DNA from: Streptomyces roseus
GTDB taxonomy: Bacteria; Actinomycetota; Actinomycetes; Streptomycetales; Streptomycetaceae
Direction of reading: 5' to 3'
DNA length: 64,000 nucleotides
Assembly (NCBI RefSeq): GCF_001044425.1
Contig: NZ_LFML01000033.1
Coordinates: 1-64,000, forward strand
Shown: piece after piece, positions 1 through 13,883 of the stretch
Position numbering within the stretch: the first letter of the stretch is position 1
Layout of the letters: each line of letters opens with the position of its first letter
Translations under genes and position numbers: made by a program
Notes under the pieces: generated by a model
Database searches by the model: none
Told to the model about the DNA's origin: nothing
Seen by the model: only the letters and a program-made list of their open reading frames with translations

Positions 1-1
1 G

Positions 2-75
2 TGGGGCTAACAGGATTTGAACCTGTGGCCTCATCCTTATCAGGGATGCGCTCTAACCAACTGAGCTATAGCCCC
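2..75 (-). tRNA. tRNA-Ile (GAT anticodon)
   Basis: Read on the minus strand, the segment folds as a full cloverleaf: acceptor stem GGGGCTA pairs with TAGCCCC, the D-arm is GCTCAGTTGGTTAGAGC, the anticodon loop is CTGATAA with anticodon GAT, and the T-arm is CAGGTTCAAATCCTG. The discriminator base is A and the encoded 3' end continues with C. It lies downstream of the gyrA/DUF3566 genes, the usual place for tRNA-Ile in Streptomyces. Confidence 0.97.
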
Positions 76-169
76 ATCCGCGCTGCGCGCTGACTCCTGA
101 AGATTAGCGCACAGACACGGTCGAGCCAAAATCCGTTCCCCGGGGCAGTCCCCGCAGGTCAATCAGCGG

Positions 170-883
170 TCATTCGTCCTCGGCGAGCGTGAGCTCCACG
201 CCGCCGACGAAGCCCGCCGACAAGTTGTAGATGAACGCGCCCAGCGTGGCCAGAGCCGTCGCCAGCACCACGTCGATGACCGCGATCACCGACGTGAAGA
301 TCAGAACGCGCGGCAGCGACAGGAACGACTGGAGGTCGAAACCGTTGCCCTCGTTCGACCCGGTGGCCTCGCTGATGGTGCCGCCGACGGTCGAGAAGAC
401 GCCCATGGCGTCCATGACCATCCACAGCACCGCCGCCGCGACGATCGTGCACACGCCCAGCGCGATCGACAGCAGGAAGCTGACCTTCATCACCGACCAC
501 GGATCCGCCTTGGCCACCCGCAGCCGCGCCTTGCGCGTCCGGGGCGTCGTACGGGCCCCCGTCCGCGCCTTGCGCTGCGCGGCGGCGTCCCCGGCGCCCC
601 GCGGCGCGCCCGGCGCCTGGGGCGCCGCGTACGCCTGCGGCGGGTGGTACGGCTGCTCCGGCGCCCGGCCGGGCGCGGCGGCGGCCGGGGCCGCGCCCGC
701 GGCCGCCGGTACCGCGCCCGACGCGGCCGGCGCGGCCTTCCCCGGCTTCGGCTTGCGGGTGTCCGTCACGGTTCTCCCCCTGCCCTCGGCTGCCTCGGCG
801 CCCCCGTCGGGGGAGTCCGCGGCGGGGCCACGGGTACCGTCCTCCCCAGTCTTGGCCGGTCCGGCGCCCGTGGCTCCACTCAC
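170..883 (-). CDS. DUF3566 membrane protein downstream of gyrA
   Basis: A 237-residue protein with a long Ala/Pro/Gly-rich, probably disordered cytoplasmic N-terminus (about residues 1-125), a basic stretch, and two membrane segments (about 133-156 and 193-220) that make up the DUF3566 domain. The GTG start at 883 is three bases after the gyrA stop, and its Shine-Dalgarno (GAGGAG) overlaps the end of gyrA, so the two are probably translationally coupled. An internal GTG at residue 39 also has a good GGGGGAG site, so a shorter form is possible. The family is conserved beside gyrA in actinobacteria. Its biochemical role is not known to me. Confidence 0.85.
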   Translation of the reverse strand: MSGATGAGPAKTGEDGTRGPAADSPDGGAEAAEGRGRTVTDTRKPKPGKAAPAASGAVPAAAGAAPAAAAPGRAPEQPYHPPQAYAAPQAPGAPRGAGDAAAQRKARTGARTTPRTRKARLRVAKADPWSVMKVSFLLSIALGVCTIVAAAVLWMVMDAMGVFSTVGGTISEATGSNEGNGFDLQSFLSLPRVLIFTSVIAVIDVVLATALATLGAFIYNLSAGFVGGVELTLAEDE

Positions 884-886
884 GAC

Positions 887-3490
<2,604 letters not shown>

Positions 3491-3534
3491 TGCTGGTCAG
3501 AAGTCCTTTCAGGCGGCGGTCAGCGGAGGCCGAC

Positions 3535-5879
<2,345 letters not shown>

Positions 5880-6419
5880 CTATCCGTACGTGTCCCCCGG
5901 ACCCGTACTGCCCGGCGCGCGCAGCGGTCCGTACCGCCTCGGGCGCCCGCCCGGGCCCTGGACCTTGATCATCCGAACCGTGCCCTGGCCCAGGTCCGCG
6001 TTGAGCCGGGCCACGAGCTGCGGGGCCAGCAGCTTCAGCTGCGCCGCCCACGCCGAGGAGTCACAGCGCACGACCAGTTCACGGTCCTCGTAGCGGTCCG
6101 GTTCACAGTGCGCGGCGATCTCCGGCCCGACGATCTCGGGCCAGCGCTCCATCACGCCCGCGACCGCCATCGGCATCTCCCAGCCGTGCTCGGTGCGCAG
6201 CCGGTCCAGCGCCGCCATGAGGGGCATCGGGTCGCGGCCGTCGGCGCGGGCGCCCGAGCGCAGGCCCGGCCGGTGCTTGTTCTTCCCGGTGGCCGCGTTG
6301 CCGCGGGCGCGGGCCTGCTCGCGGGCGGCCGCCAGCGCCTGCCGGGCGAGGTCCACGCCCGAGGGCTCGGGGACCTTGCGGGGTCCGGTCGTACCGGGTT
6401 CCTTCTCTTCGCCGCTCAC
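5880..6419 (-). CDS. dciA: DciA family (DUF721) replicative helicase loader/operator
   Basis: 179 residues. The DUF721 core is about 62-155, including [15 protein letters not shown] and the motif [23 protein letters not shown]721 proteins are DciA, the ancestral partner that delivers or manages the DnaB helicase at the origin in bacteria without DnaC or DnaI. The mycobacterial orthologue sits in the same recF-gyrB position. The N-terminal 60 residues are basic and probably disordered. The GTG start overlaps the recF stop (GTGA), so translation is coupled to recF. With dnaB elsewhere in this window, both partners are present. Confidence 0.9.
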   Translation of the reverse strand: MSGEEKEPGTTGPRKVPEPSGVDLARQALAAAREQARARGNAATGKNKHRPGLRSGARADGRDPMPLMAALDRLRTEHGWEMPMAVAGVMERWPEIVGPEIAAHCEPDRYEDRELVVRCDSSAWAAQLKLLAPQLVARLNADLGQGTVRMIKVQGPGGRPRRYGPLRAPGSTGPGDTYG

Positions 6420-7600
6420 AGCCGGGTCACCTCGCCGCCGGACACCCCGAACCGGGTCCCCGCCAGGACCCCCGGGACGTCGTCGTCCACCGCCGCCGTC
6501 ACCAGTACCTGCTCGCCCGGGGCCACCAGCTCCGCCAGCCGCTCGCGGCGCCGCGCGTCCAGCTCGGCGAACACGTCGTCGAGGATCAGCACCGGCTCGG
6601 CGCCCTCCGAGCGCAGGAGCTCGTACGAGGCCAGCCGCAGGGCCAGCGCGTACGACCAGGACTCGCCGTGGCTCGCGTACCCCTTCGCCGGGAGGTCGCC
6701 CAGGCGCAGCACCACGTCGTCCCGGTGCGGGCCGACCAGGGTCACGCCCCGCTCGATCTCCTGCTTGCGCGCCTCGGCCAGGGCGGCCAGGAGCACCTCG
6801 TACAGGACCTCGCGGGTGCGGGCACCGCGCCCGCCTCCGTCCTCGTCCCCGTCCGCGCTCCCGGCTCCGGCCACGGCTTCTCCGGCCTCGCCGGCGGCGG
6901 AGGACTTGTACGCGAGCCCCAGCGGGCCGCCGCCGGGCGCGAGCTGCTCGTACGCCTTGTCGGCGAGCGGCTGCAGCGTCGCGATCAGGTCGAGGCGCTG
7001 CGCCAGCAGCTCCGCGCCCGCGCGCGCGAGGTGCTGGTCCCAGACGTCGAGGGTGGACAGGTCCATGGAGCGGCCGCCGTGCCGGCGGGCCATCGCCGCG
7101 GACTTCAGCAGGGTGTTGCGCTGCTTGAGCACCCGCTCGTAGTCGGAGCGGACCCCCGCCATCCGCGGCGAGCGGGCGGTGACGAGCTCGTCGAGGAACC
7201 GCCGGCGCTCCCCGGGGTCCCCCTTCACCAGGGCCAGGTCCTCCGGCGCGAACAGCACCGTCCGTACGATCCCGAGCACGTCCCGGGGCCTGACCTGCGA
7301 GGACCGGTTGATGCGGGCGCGGTTGGCGCGGCCCGGGTTCAGCTCCAGCTCGACCAGCTGCTGGCGGGCTCCGTGGGTGACGGCGGCGCGGATGACCGCA
7401 CGCTCCGCGCCCATGCGGACCAGGGGGGCGTCCGAGGAGACGCGGTGGCTGCCGAGCGTGGCCAGGTAGCCGATGGCCTCGACCAGATTGGTCTTGCCCT
7501 GGCCGTTGGGGCCCACGAAAGCCGTGACGCCCGGGTCGAGGGGAACCTCGGCCCGGGCGTACGAGCGGAAGTCGGCCAGTGAGAGATGCGAAACATGCAT
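6416..7600 (-). CDS. recF: DNA replication/repair protein RecF
   Basis: 394 residues. An SMC-like ATPase that helps load RecA onto gapped DNA through RecFOR. Walker A is GPNGQGKTN near residue 30, the signature region is [14 protein letters not shown], and Walker B is [12 protein letters not shown]. The start is ATG with GGGGGAGG upstream. The gene is followed by dciA with a 4-base overlap. It is separated from gnd by a 21-bp repeat array and therefore is not directly adjacent to dnaN. Confidence 0.97.
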   Translation of the reverse strand: MHVSHLSLADFRSYARAEVPLDPGVTAFVGPNGQGKTNLVEAIGYLATLGSHRVSSDAPLVRMGAERAVIRAAVTHGARQQLVELELNPGRANRARINRSSQVRPRDVLGIVRTVLFAPEDLALVKGDPGERRRFLDELVTARSPRMAGVRSDYERVLKQRNTLLKSAAMARRHGGRSMDLSTLDVWDQHLARAGAELLAQRLDLIATLQPLADKAYEQLAPGGGPLGLAYKSSAAGEAGEAVAGAGSADGDEDGGGRGARTREVLYEVLLAALAEARKQEIERGVTLVGPHRDDVVLRLGDLPAKGYASHGESWSYALALRLASYELLRSEGAEPVLILDDVFAELDARRRERLAELVAPGEQVLVTAAVDDDVPGVLAGTRFGVSGGEVTRL

Positions 7601-7646
7601 ACGGCGCCGACCTCCCCCGGCTTCCTGCTGCTCTGTGCTCTGTACT

Positions 7647-7776
7647 GCTGTGGATCCGTGCTGCTGTGGACCGGTGGTGGACGGCCCGCGGACGCCCCGG
7701 AGACCGCTGTGGACGACCCTCGCATCGCTGTGGACGGCCCGAAGACCGCTGTGGACGGCTGCGGACCGCCGTGGAT
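7647..7776. repeat. 21-bp imperfect tandem repeat with DnaA-box-like cores
   Basis: Units begin GCTGTGGAC at 7663, 7706, 7727 and 7748, with a diverged unit at 7684 and a partial one at 7768, and a further GCTGTGGAT at 7647. Spacing is 21 bp (one unit 22, one 20). The better units continue as GCTGTGGACGGCCC. Each core carries TGTGGA, the inner part of a DnaA box. The best match, TGTGGACGA at 7709-7717, agrees with TGTGGACAA at 8 of 9 positions. The array fills the recF-gnd gap up to the gnd stop codon and codes for nothing recognisable. Confidence 0.75.
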
Positions 7777-8651
7777 TACGCCTTCTCGACCGCGTGGCCG
7801 CCGAACTGGTTGCGCAGCGCGGCGATCATCTTCATCTGCGGCGAGTCCTCCTGGCGCGACGCGAAGCGCGCGAAGAGCGAGGCGGTGATCGCGGGCAGCG
7901 GCACGGCGTGGTCGATCGCCGCCTCCACCGTCCACCGGCCCTCGCCCGAGTCCTGCGCGAAGCCGCGCAGCTGCTCCAGGTGCTCGTCCTGGTCGAGGGC
8001 GTTCACGGCCAGGTCCAGCAGCCAGGAGCGGATGACGGTGCCTTCCTGCCAGGAGCGGAAGACCTCGCGGACGTCGGTGACCGAATCCACCTTCTCCAGG
8101 AGCTCCCAGCCCTCGGCGTAGGCCTGCATCATGGCGTACTCGATGCCGTTGTGGACCATCTTCGCGAAGTGGCCCGCGCCGACCTTGCCGGCGTGCACCG
8201 CGCCGAACTCGCCCTCGGGCTTGAGGGCGTCGAAGATCGGCTGGACCCGGGCGACATGGTCCTTCTGGCCGCCGTACATGAGCGCGTAGCCGTTCTCCAG
8301 GCCCCACACGCCGCCGGAGACACCGCAGTCGACGAAGCCGATGCCCTTGGCAGCCAGCTCGGCGGCGTGCTTCTCGTCGTCGGTCCAGCGCGAGTTGCCG
8401 CCGTCGACGACGACGTCGCCGATCGAGAGCAGCTCGGCGAGCTCGTCGACGGTGGACTGCGTCGCCGCACCTGCCGGGACCATCACCCACACGACGCGGG
8501 GGGCCTGCAGGCTGTCCACAAGTTCCCGCAGGCTGTGGACATCGGCAAGGTCCGGGTTGCGGTCGTATCCGATGACGGTGTGGCCTGCGCGGCGGATGCG
8601 CTCGCGCATGTTGCCGCCCATCTTGCCGAGACCGACGAGACCAAGCTCCAT
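7776..8651 (-). CDS. gnd: 6-phosphogluconate dehydrogenase (decarboxylating), short NAD-type
   Basis: 291 residues. Oxidative decarboxylation of 6-phosphogluconate to ribulose-5-phosphate. The N-terminal Rossmann motif is [28 protein letters not shown] is the substrate-binding loop, and [18 protein letters not shown] includes the catalytic Lys and Asn. The length fits the short GndA/YqeC-like class rather than the 470-residue enzymes. The start ATG at 8651 was chosen because the Rossmann strand begins at once. The extra upstream residues in frame are not conserved in character. The gene stands between recF and dnaN, as in other Streptomyces. Two near-consensus DnaA boxes lie in its 5' part (8512-8542). 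Confidence 0.92.
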   Translation of the reverse strand: MELGLVGLGKMGGNMRERIRRAGHTVIGYDRNPDLADVHSLRELVDSLQAPRVVWVMVPAGAATQSTVDELAELLSIGDVVVDGGNSRWTDDEKHAAELAAKGIGFVDCGVSGGVWGLENGYALMYGGQKDHVARVQPIFDALKPEGEFGAVHAGKVGAGHFAKMVHNGIEYAMMQAYAEGWELLEKVDSVTDVREVFRSWQEGTVIRSWLLDLAVNALDQDEHLEQLRGFAQDSGEGRWTVEAAIDHAVPLPAITASLFARFASRQEDSPQMKMIAALRNQFGGHAVEKA

Positions 8652-8905
8652 CAGGTGGTTCCTTAAGCGTTGTGGCCGTCTGTGCCGGGTACCCCCCATC
8701 GCCGGGGGCACCCAGGCTCCGAGCCTACGCCGGGCGGTGCCGCCGGGCGCCACGGGCGCTCCAGGACGGCCGTAAGGGGCCGTGCGCGGGCTGGTACGGG
8801 GCCGGTGGGATTCGCACCGGCGGTTCGTACGGGGGAGGTCGTACGGGGCGAACGCCGTCGGGCCCGGCCCCGCGCCTGCGAGACCGGGCCCGACGTCCGC
8901 GCGCG
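8652..8905 (-). other. dnaN-gnd intergenic region
   Basis: About 250 bp without a gene. It contains the terminator of dnaN and, closer to gnd, presumably the gnd promoter, which I cannot place confidently. Confidence 0.5.
8856..8895 (-). terminator. Terminator downstream of dnaN
   Basis: Perfect 12-bp stem CGTCGGGCCCGG (8856-8867) with CCGGGCCCGACG (8884-8895) and a 16-nt loop, 10 bases past the dnaN stop. Confidence 0.8.
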
Positions 8906-10036
8906 TCAGCCGGACAGGCGGACCGGCATGATCAGGTACTTGTACGCCTCGTCCGCCTCCGCGTCGACGGCAGGACGGCCGCTCAGCAGGGCGGGCTTGG
9001 TGGACGTGGTGAAGCTCAGCTGCGCGGCCGGCGAGTCGATCGCGCTCAGGCCGTCCAGCAGGAAGGTGGGGTTGAAGGCGATCGAGATGTCGTCGCCCTC
9101 CAGCTTGGCGTCCACGCGTTCCACAGCCTGTGCGTCGTCGGAGGAGCCCGCCTCCAGGATCAGCACGCCCTGCTCGAAGCTGAGGCGGACCGGGGTGTTG
9201 CGCTCGGCGACCAGGGCCACGCGCTTGACGGCCTCGACGAACGGGGCGGTCTCGATCACGGCGATGGAGTTGAACTCCGTCGGGAAGAGCGTGCGGTACT
9301 TCGGCAGGTCGCCTTCGAGCAGGCGGGTGGTGGTGCGGCGGCCCGCGCCCTCGAAGCCGATGAGGCCCTCGCCCGCGCCGGAGCCGGAGAGCGCCAGGGT
9401 GACCGTGTCACCGCTGGTGAGGGACTTGGCGGTGTCCAGGAGCGTCTTCGCGGGCACGAGGGCGACGGCGGAGGCGTCCGGGTTCTCCGGCTTCCACAGG
9501 AACTCGCGGACCGCGAAGCGGTAGCGGTCGGTGGAGGCCAGGGTGACGCGGTCGCCCTCGATCTCGATGCGGACACCGGTCAGCACGGGCAGCGTGTCGT
9601 CGCGGCCGGCGGCGATGGCGACCTGGGCGGCGGCGGAGGCGAAGACCTCACCGGGCACGGTGCCGGTCGCGGTCGGCATCTGCGGCAGCGCCGGGTACTC
9701 CTCCACAGGCAGGGTGTGGAGTGTGAATCGCGAGGAGCCGCAGACCACGGTCGCCCGTACACCGTCTGTGGAAATCTCCACCGGGCGGTTGGGGAGGGCG
9801 CGGCAGATGTCGGCGAGGAGGCGGCCGGAGACGAGGACGGTGCCGTCCTCCTCGACGTCGGCCTCGACGGAGACGCGGGCGGAGACCTCGTAGTCGAAGC
9901 CGGAGAGGGACAGCGTGCCCTCCTCGGCCTTCAGCAGCAGGCCCGCGAGAACGGGCACCGGCGGCCGGGCCGGGAGGCTGCGGGCAGCCCAGGCCACCGC
10001 CTCCGCGAGTACGTCGCGCTCCACCCGGATCTTCAC
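8906..10036 (-). CDS. dnaN: DNA polymerase III beta subunit (sliding clamp)
   Basis: 376 residues, the usual clamp length, with three repeated beta-clamp domains. The N-terminus MKIRVERDVLAEAVAWAAR is typical, and the C-terminal peptide ends YLIMPVRLSG as in other actinobacterial clamps. The dimer encircles DNA and tethers polymerase III and other partners. The start is GTG at 10036. Transcription is away from oriC, and the gene ends in a strong hairpin. Confidence 0.98.
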   Translation of the reverse strand: MKIRVERDVLAEAVAWAARSLPARPPVPVLAGLLLKAEEGTLSLSGFDYEVSARVSVEADVEEDGTVLVSGRLLADICRALPNRPVEISTDGVRATVVCGSSRFTLHTLPVEEYPALPQMPTATGTVPGEVFASAAAQVAIAAGRDDTLPVLTGVRIEIEGDRVTLASTDRYRFAVREFLWKPENPDASAVALVPAKTLLDTAKSLTSGDTVTLALSGSGAGEGLIGFEGAGRRTTTRLLEGDLPKYRTLFPTEFNSIAVIETAPFVEAVKRVALVAERNTPVRLSFEQGVLILEAGSSDDAQAVERVDAKLEGDDISIAFNPTFLLDGLSAIDSPAAQLSFTTSTKPALLSGRPAVDAEADEAYKYLIMPVRLSG

Positions 10037-10199
10037 CGGAACCGCCTCCTGCTGTTGCTCGCTCGTCTGCCGGCCTTCGTTCCCGGCCCGATGCCTCGAT
10101 GCCCTCGATGGCTCGGAGCCTCGGTGCCGGGGACCAGTCTGACGTACGGCGCCGACAGTCGGTGCTGCCGGAGGTCAAGTCGGGAGCGAGGTGTCGGGG

Positions 10200-10805
10200 A
10201 GGCGTGTCCACCGAGTTGTGCACAGGACCCGCTTGAAAACCGAAACCGGGCTAACTCTCTATGGGGGTAGTAGTAGGGCCTGTGGAAACGGTGGATAAGC
10301 CCGTTGTCCCTGGTCAGCCCGCGTTTTTTATCCACCGACCCTGTGGGTGACACCGGTGGACAACCCCCGGTGTCTGTGGAGAACGAAAAGTTCTGCACAG
10401 GCCGTCCCCAGGGGACCCCGACTACTCCACAGGTGTGTCCCCAGGTTTCCCCCAGTACTCCACAGCCCAAACGTCGACTTCCGTGTGACGGCTTTCACTC
10501 CCGGCGGTGACGGGAGGTGGAATGTTGCCGAACAGTGGACAGCGGTGTGGGTAACTCGTCTGATCCTGTGCACAGGGTGCGGGAACCTGTGGGCGGGCGG
10601 TGGACAGAGGCGTGGACGAACCTGTGGATGAAAGTTCTATCCACAGGCTGTGGATGACGCTTGCGCACAAATCCACAGGGGTCTGACCAGTGCTGATGGT
10701 GCCTCATCCCGCAGCCCTGTGGACAGATTGTGGGTGACGGAACCCGTCCCCAGCCTGTGGACGGAAGAAAGTCGGGAAATCTGTGGATGAGTTGCTCCAC
10801 AGGGG
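10200..10805. other. oriC: Chromosomal replication origin oriC
   Basis: The dnaN-dnaA intergenic region holds about 19 DnaA-box-like 9-mers in both orientations. Examples differing from consensus by one base are TTGTGCACA (10216), GGTGGATAA (10290), TTATCCACC (10328), GGTGGACAA (10355), TGTGGAGAA (10375), TGTGGATGA (10623, 10649, 10782), CTATCCACA (10637) and TGTGGACAG (10718). Weaker ones include TACTCCACA (10423 and 10456) and TGTGGACGG (10756). None is a perfect TTGTCCACA, so the origin is a dense cluster of sub-optimal boxes, as in S. coelicolor and S. lividans. There are two less GC-rich stretches (about 10250-10335 and 10620-10680), but no obvious AT-rich 13-mer array. Confidence 0.95.
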
Positions 10806-10841
10806 GCGTATTCGAACAGGCCAGGGGCGCGCGCACGGGAA

Positions 10842-10873
10842 AGGGCGCCCCCGAAGTACCCCGGGAGCGCCCT
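10842..10873 (-). terminator. Terminator downstream of dnaA
   Basis: AGGGCGCCCCCG (10842-10853) pairs with CGGGAGCGCCCT (10862-10873) with one mismatch, 59 bases past the dnaA stop. A second hairpin, GGGCCC-GTGC-GGGCCC at 10890-10905, lies between it and the gene. Confidence 0.65.
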
Positions 10874-10931
10874 CTGGAAGCGTGTGGAAGGGCCCGTGCG
10901 GGCCCGCCGACCCGGCCAACAGGGCCCCGGC

Positions 10932-12713
10932 TCAGCCGTTCTTGATGCGGTTGGTGAGCTCGGTGACCTGGTTGTAGATGGACCGCCGCTCCGCCATCAG
11001 GGCCCGGATCTTCCGGTCGGCGTGCATGACCGTGGTGTGGTCGCGGCCGCCGAACTGCGCCCCGATCTTGGGCAGGGAGAGGTCCGTGAGCTCCCGGCAC
11101 AGGTACATGGCGATCTGCCGCGCGGTGACCAGGACGCGGCTGCGCGAGGAGCCGCACAGGTCGTCCACGGTGAGCCCGAAGTAGTCCGCAGTGGCCGCCA
11201 TGATGTCCGTGGCCGTGATCTCGGGGGCCGAGTCCTCGCCGCCGGGGATCAGGTTCTTGAGGACGTCCTCGGTCAGGCCGAGGTCGACCGGCTGCCGATT
11301 CAGGCTCGCGAAGGCCGTGACCCGGATGAGCGCCCCCTCCAGCTCGCGGATGTTGCGCGAGATGCGGGAGGCGATGAACTCCAGTACCTCCGGCGGGGCG
11401 TTGAGCTGCTCCTGTACGGCCTTCTTGCGCAGGATCGCGATACGGGTCTCCAGCTCGGGCGGCTGGACGTCGGTGATCAGGCCCCACTCGAAGCGGTTGC
11501 GGAGCCGGTCCTCCAGGGTGACGAGCTGCTTGGGCGGCCGGTCGGAGGACAGCACGATCTGCTTGTTGGCGTTGTGGAGCGTATTGAAGGTGTGGAAGAA
11601 CTCCTCCTGCGTCGACTCCTTGCTCGCGAGGAACTGGATGTCGTCGACGAGCAGGATGTCCATCTCGCGGTAGCGCTTGCGGAACGCGTCGCCCTTGCCG
11701 TCGCGGATCGAGTTGATGAACTCGTTGGTGAACTCCTCGGAGCTCACGTAGCGCACCCGGGTGCCGGGGTAGAGGCTCCGCGCGTAGTGGCCGATGGCGT
11801 GCAGGAGATGCGTTTTGCCAAGCCCCGATTCCCCGTAGATGAAGAGGGGGTTGTACGCCTTCGCGGGCGCCTCGGCGACGGCCACCGCGGCGGCGTGCGC
11901 GAAGCGGTTGGACGCGCCGATGACGAACGTGTCGAACAGGTACTTGGGGTTGAGCCGGGCGGTGGGCTCCAGCGGTCCCGAGGTCGAGCCGCCCGAGGGG
12001 GACGGAGCCGCGGGGCGGCCGGGCGCCTGGCGCGGGGCCGGCTGCTCGTACTGCTGCTGCTCGTACTGATGGGACTGCTGGGACTGGCGGGGCTCGTACT
12101 GCTGCTGGTCGTACTGCTGCTGGTCGAAGGAGCCCTGCTCGTAGCCGCCGGGGTCGGACTGCTGGAGGTAGCCCGGCTGGGGAGAGGCGTAGGGGTCGCG
12201 CTCGGGGAAGCCGCCGAGGCGCGGCTGCTGCCAGCCGTAGTCGTCCTGCTGGCCGCCGCGCGGCCAAGAGCCGGGCTCGGGGCGCGACTGCTGGTAGTCC
12301 GGGTAGGCGGGCCGGGCGGTCGGGAGCTGGTCGTCGGAGGGGCCGCCGGGGCCGGTGTGGCCGCCGCCGCGCTGGTTGCCGTACGGCTCGTACCCGTCGG
12401 AGCGCTGCTGCGCGGCCGCGGGCAGGGGCGCGGGCTCGCCGGCGGAGTCGTCCACGGTGATGGCGATACGGATGGGGCGGCCGCACTCACGGCTGAGCGC
12501 ATCGCTGATCAGCGGGGCCAGCCGGCCCTCCAGGACGCGCTTGCCGTATTCGTTGGGAACCGCCAGCAGTGCGGTGTCCGCGACCAGTGCCAGGGGCTGG
12601 CAGCGCTCGACCCACTGCTTGTCCTTGGGCTCGATCGCCTGCTGTCCCTCCCCGAGGAGCTTTTCCAGCACCCTTGGCCACACTGCGGCAAGATCGGCAG
12701 GTACGTCAGCCAC
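10932..12713 (-). CDS. dnaA: Chromosomal replication initiator DnaA
   Basis: 593 residues. Domain I is about 1-88. A very long domain II (about 90-250) is rich in Gln, Tyr, Pro and Gly. The AAA+ domain has Walker A GESGLGKT (294-301) and Walker [10 protein letters not shown] (352-360). Domain IV has the DnaA signature [15 protein letters not shown], which binds DnaA boxes. The frame is open to 12857, but the GTG at 12713 gives the expected [15 protein letters not shown] start, and the extra sequence runs through the promoter. ATP-DnaA unwinds oriC. Domain II is unusual: residues 191-224 contain 15 Gln and 5 Tyr. Confidence 0.97.
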   Translation of the reverse strand: MADVPADLAAVWPRVLEKLLGEGQQAIEPKDKQWVERCQPLALVADTALLAVPNEYGKRVLEGRLAPLISDALSRECGRPIRIAITVDDSAGEPAPLPAAAQQRSDGYEPYGNQRGGGHTGPGGPSDDQLPTARPAYPDYQQSRPEPGSWPRGGQQDDYGWQQPRLGGFPERDPYASPQPGYLQQSDPGGYEQGSFDQQQYDQQQYEPRQSQQSHQYEQQQYEQPAPRQAPGRPAAPSPSGGSTSGPLEPTARLNPKYLFDTFVIGASNRFAHAAAVAVAEAPAKAYNPLFIYGESGLGKTHLLHAIGHYARSLYPGTRVRYVSSEEFTNEFINSIRDGKGDAFRKRYREMDILLVDDIQFLASKESTQEEFFHTFNTLHNANKQIVLSSDRPPKQLVTLEDRLRNRFEWGLITDVQPPELETRIAILRKKAVQEQLNAPPEVLEFIASRISRNIRELEGALIRVTAFASLNRQPVDLGLTEDVLKNLIPGGEDSAPEITATDIMAATADYFGLTVDDLCGSSRSRVLVTARQIAMYLCRELTDLSLPKIGAQFGGRDHTTVMHADRKIRALMAERRSIYNQVTELTNRIKNG

Positions 12714-12791
12714 AGAGCACGCTCTCTCACAGGGGTCCCACGAATGTGTGGTTCTTTGGGACGGTCGGGACAAAAAATCCGGGATCAGACA

Positions 12792-12821
12792 ACGGTAGTC
12801 AGGCCGACGGGTACGGTTCAA
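12792..12821 (-). promoter_or_regulatory. Probable dnaA promoter
   Basis: On the minus strand TTGAAC (12816-12821), an 18-bp spacer and TACCGT (12792-12797) form a housekeeping-type promoter about 80 bases ahead of the dnaA GTG. It mirrors the rpmH promoter facing the other way. Confidence 0.6.
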
Positions 12822-12825
12822 GTCG

Positions 12826-12846
12826 TTGTCCACAGCCTGTGCACAG
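12826..12846. promoter_or_regulatory. Pair of DnaA boxes between the dnaA and rpmH promoters
   Basis: TTGTCCACA (12826-12834) is a perfect Streptomyces DnaA box. Three bases on, TGTGCACAG (12838-12846) is a weaker box in opposite orientation. Two boxes 3 bp apart in the dnaA promoter are established in S. lividans, where DnaA represses its own gene. Here they lie directly upstream of the -35 of dnaA and about 22 bp from that of rpmH. Confidence 0.85.
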
Positions 12847-12868
12847 TGTGGGGGCACGTCGCCTCGGT

Positions 12869-12898
12869 TTGACCGGATGGCGTAGCCGCGCGTACCGT
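12869..12898 (+). promoter_or_regulatory. Probable rpmH promoter
   Basis: TTGACC (12869-12874), an 18-bp spacer, TACCGT (12893-12898). The rpmH start is about 170 bases downstream, giving a long 5' leader. Confidence 0.65.
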
Positions 12899-13068
12899 AA
12901 CGAGGTCGAGTTGTCGATGGCTGCTGCCGCCTGCCTACCGATGGGCGAAGATCACCTTTTGTGATCGTTTAGCGGTGCCACTCGGGCGAACACGCGAGTT
13001 TCCTCGTGGGCGCACGGTGACAGCCAGGCGATGTCCCGCCACAACGATTCATTCTCTGGAGCCCCCGA

Positions 13069-13206
13069 GTGAGCAAGCGCACCTTCCAGCCGAACAACCG
13101 CCGTCGTGCCAAGACCCACGGCTTCCGTCTCCGGATGCGTACCCGTGCCGGTCGCGCGATCCTGGCGAACCGCCGTGGCAAGGGCCGCGCCGCCCTTTCC
13201 GCGTAA
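13069..13206 (+). CDS. rpmH: 50S ribosomal protein L34
   Basis: 45 residues starting with [23 protein letters not shown], then [20 protein letters not shown]. It is the invariant basic L34 sequence, part of the large subunit. It is too short to stand out by length alone. Its identity and the standard dnaA-rpmH-rnpA order make it certain. CTGGAG lies upstream of the start as ribosome-binding site. Confidence 0.98.
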   Translation: MSKRTFQPNNRRRAKTHGFRLRMRTRAGRAILANRRGKGRAALSA

Positions 13207-13227
13207 CAACGCGCAGGTCGTGACGTC

Positions 13228-13602
13228 GTGCTGTCTCCCGAGAATCGGCTGAGGCGGCGCGAGGACTTCGCGAGCGCGGTACGACGAGGTCGGCGGGCAG
13301 GTCGCCCGCTTCTCGTCGTCCACCTACGTACAAGCGGTGCAACGGACCCGCACGCGCCGGGGGAGATCGATCCCTCGACGCGTGCGGGTTTCGTCGTCAG
13401 CAAGGCCGTGGGTGGCGCCGTCGTCCGTAACCGGGTAAAGCGCCGTTTGCGCCATCTTGTCCGCGAGCGGCTCTCCCAGCTGCCCGCCGGTAGCCTGGTG
13501 GTGGTGCGGGCATTGCCCGGAGCGGGTGACGCCGGCGCCGATGAACTGGCCCGGGACCTGGATGCCGCCATCGCGCGGCTCCTGGGAGGCGTGGCTCGAT
13601 GA
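13228..13602 (+). CDS. rnpA: Ribonuclease P protein component
   Basis: 124 residues. Protein subunit that helps the RnpB RNA cleave tRNA 5' leaders. It shows the family opening [19 protein letters not shown] and the RNR-type signature [18 protein letters not shown] (about 70-87). The start is GTG, 21 bases after rpmH. The stop overlaps the yidD start (ATGA), so the two are translationally coupled. Confidence 0.97.
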   Translation: MLSPENRLRRREDFASAVRRGRRAGRPLLVVHLRTSGATDPHAPGEIDPSTRAGFVVSKAVGGAVVRNRVKRRLRHLVRERLSQLPAGSLVVVRALPGAGDAGADELARDLDAAIARLLGGVAR

Positions 13603-13880
13603 AGTACCCGCTGCTCGCATTGATCAAGCTGTACCAGTGGACCATCAGTCCGCTGCTCGGGCCGGTGTGCCGTTACTACCCCTCGTGCTCGCACTACGGG
13701 TTCACGGCCATCGACCGGCATGGTGCGGTGAAGGGGACGGTCCTGACCGGCTGGCGGATCCTGCGGTGCAACCCGTGGTCCGCCGGTGGTGTCGACCATG
13801 TCCCACCCCGTAAACGCCCGCGTTGGCACGAGCAGCTGCGCAGTGCGTTGCGTAGATCTCGCAATGCTCAAGGAGCCTGA
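13599..13880 (+). CDS. yidD: Membrane protein insertion efficiency factor YidD
   Basis: 93 residues. It shows the family core [22 protein letters not shown], then HYG and [13 protein letters not shown], with the conserved cysteines C34, C41 and C67. YidD is a small membrane-associated protein that helps YidC insert proteins. It sits between rnpA and yidC in the standard order. The start ATG overlaps the rnpA stop by 4 bases. A basic C-terminal tail ([17 protein letters not shown]) is typical. Confidence 0.95.
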   Translation: MKYPLLALIKLYQWTISPLLGPVCRYYPSCSHYGFTAIDRHGAVKGTVLTGWRILRCNPWSAGGVDHVPPRKRPRWHEQLRSALRRSRNAQGA

Positions 13881-13883
13881 TTA

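Noticed and set aside
12041..12142. Tandem CTGCTG-type repeats as possible CRISPR or microsatellite
   Set aside because: These are codons for the Gln/Tyr-rich domain II of DnaA, with no spacers of uniform length.
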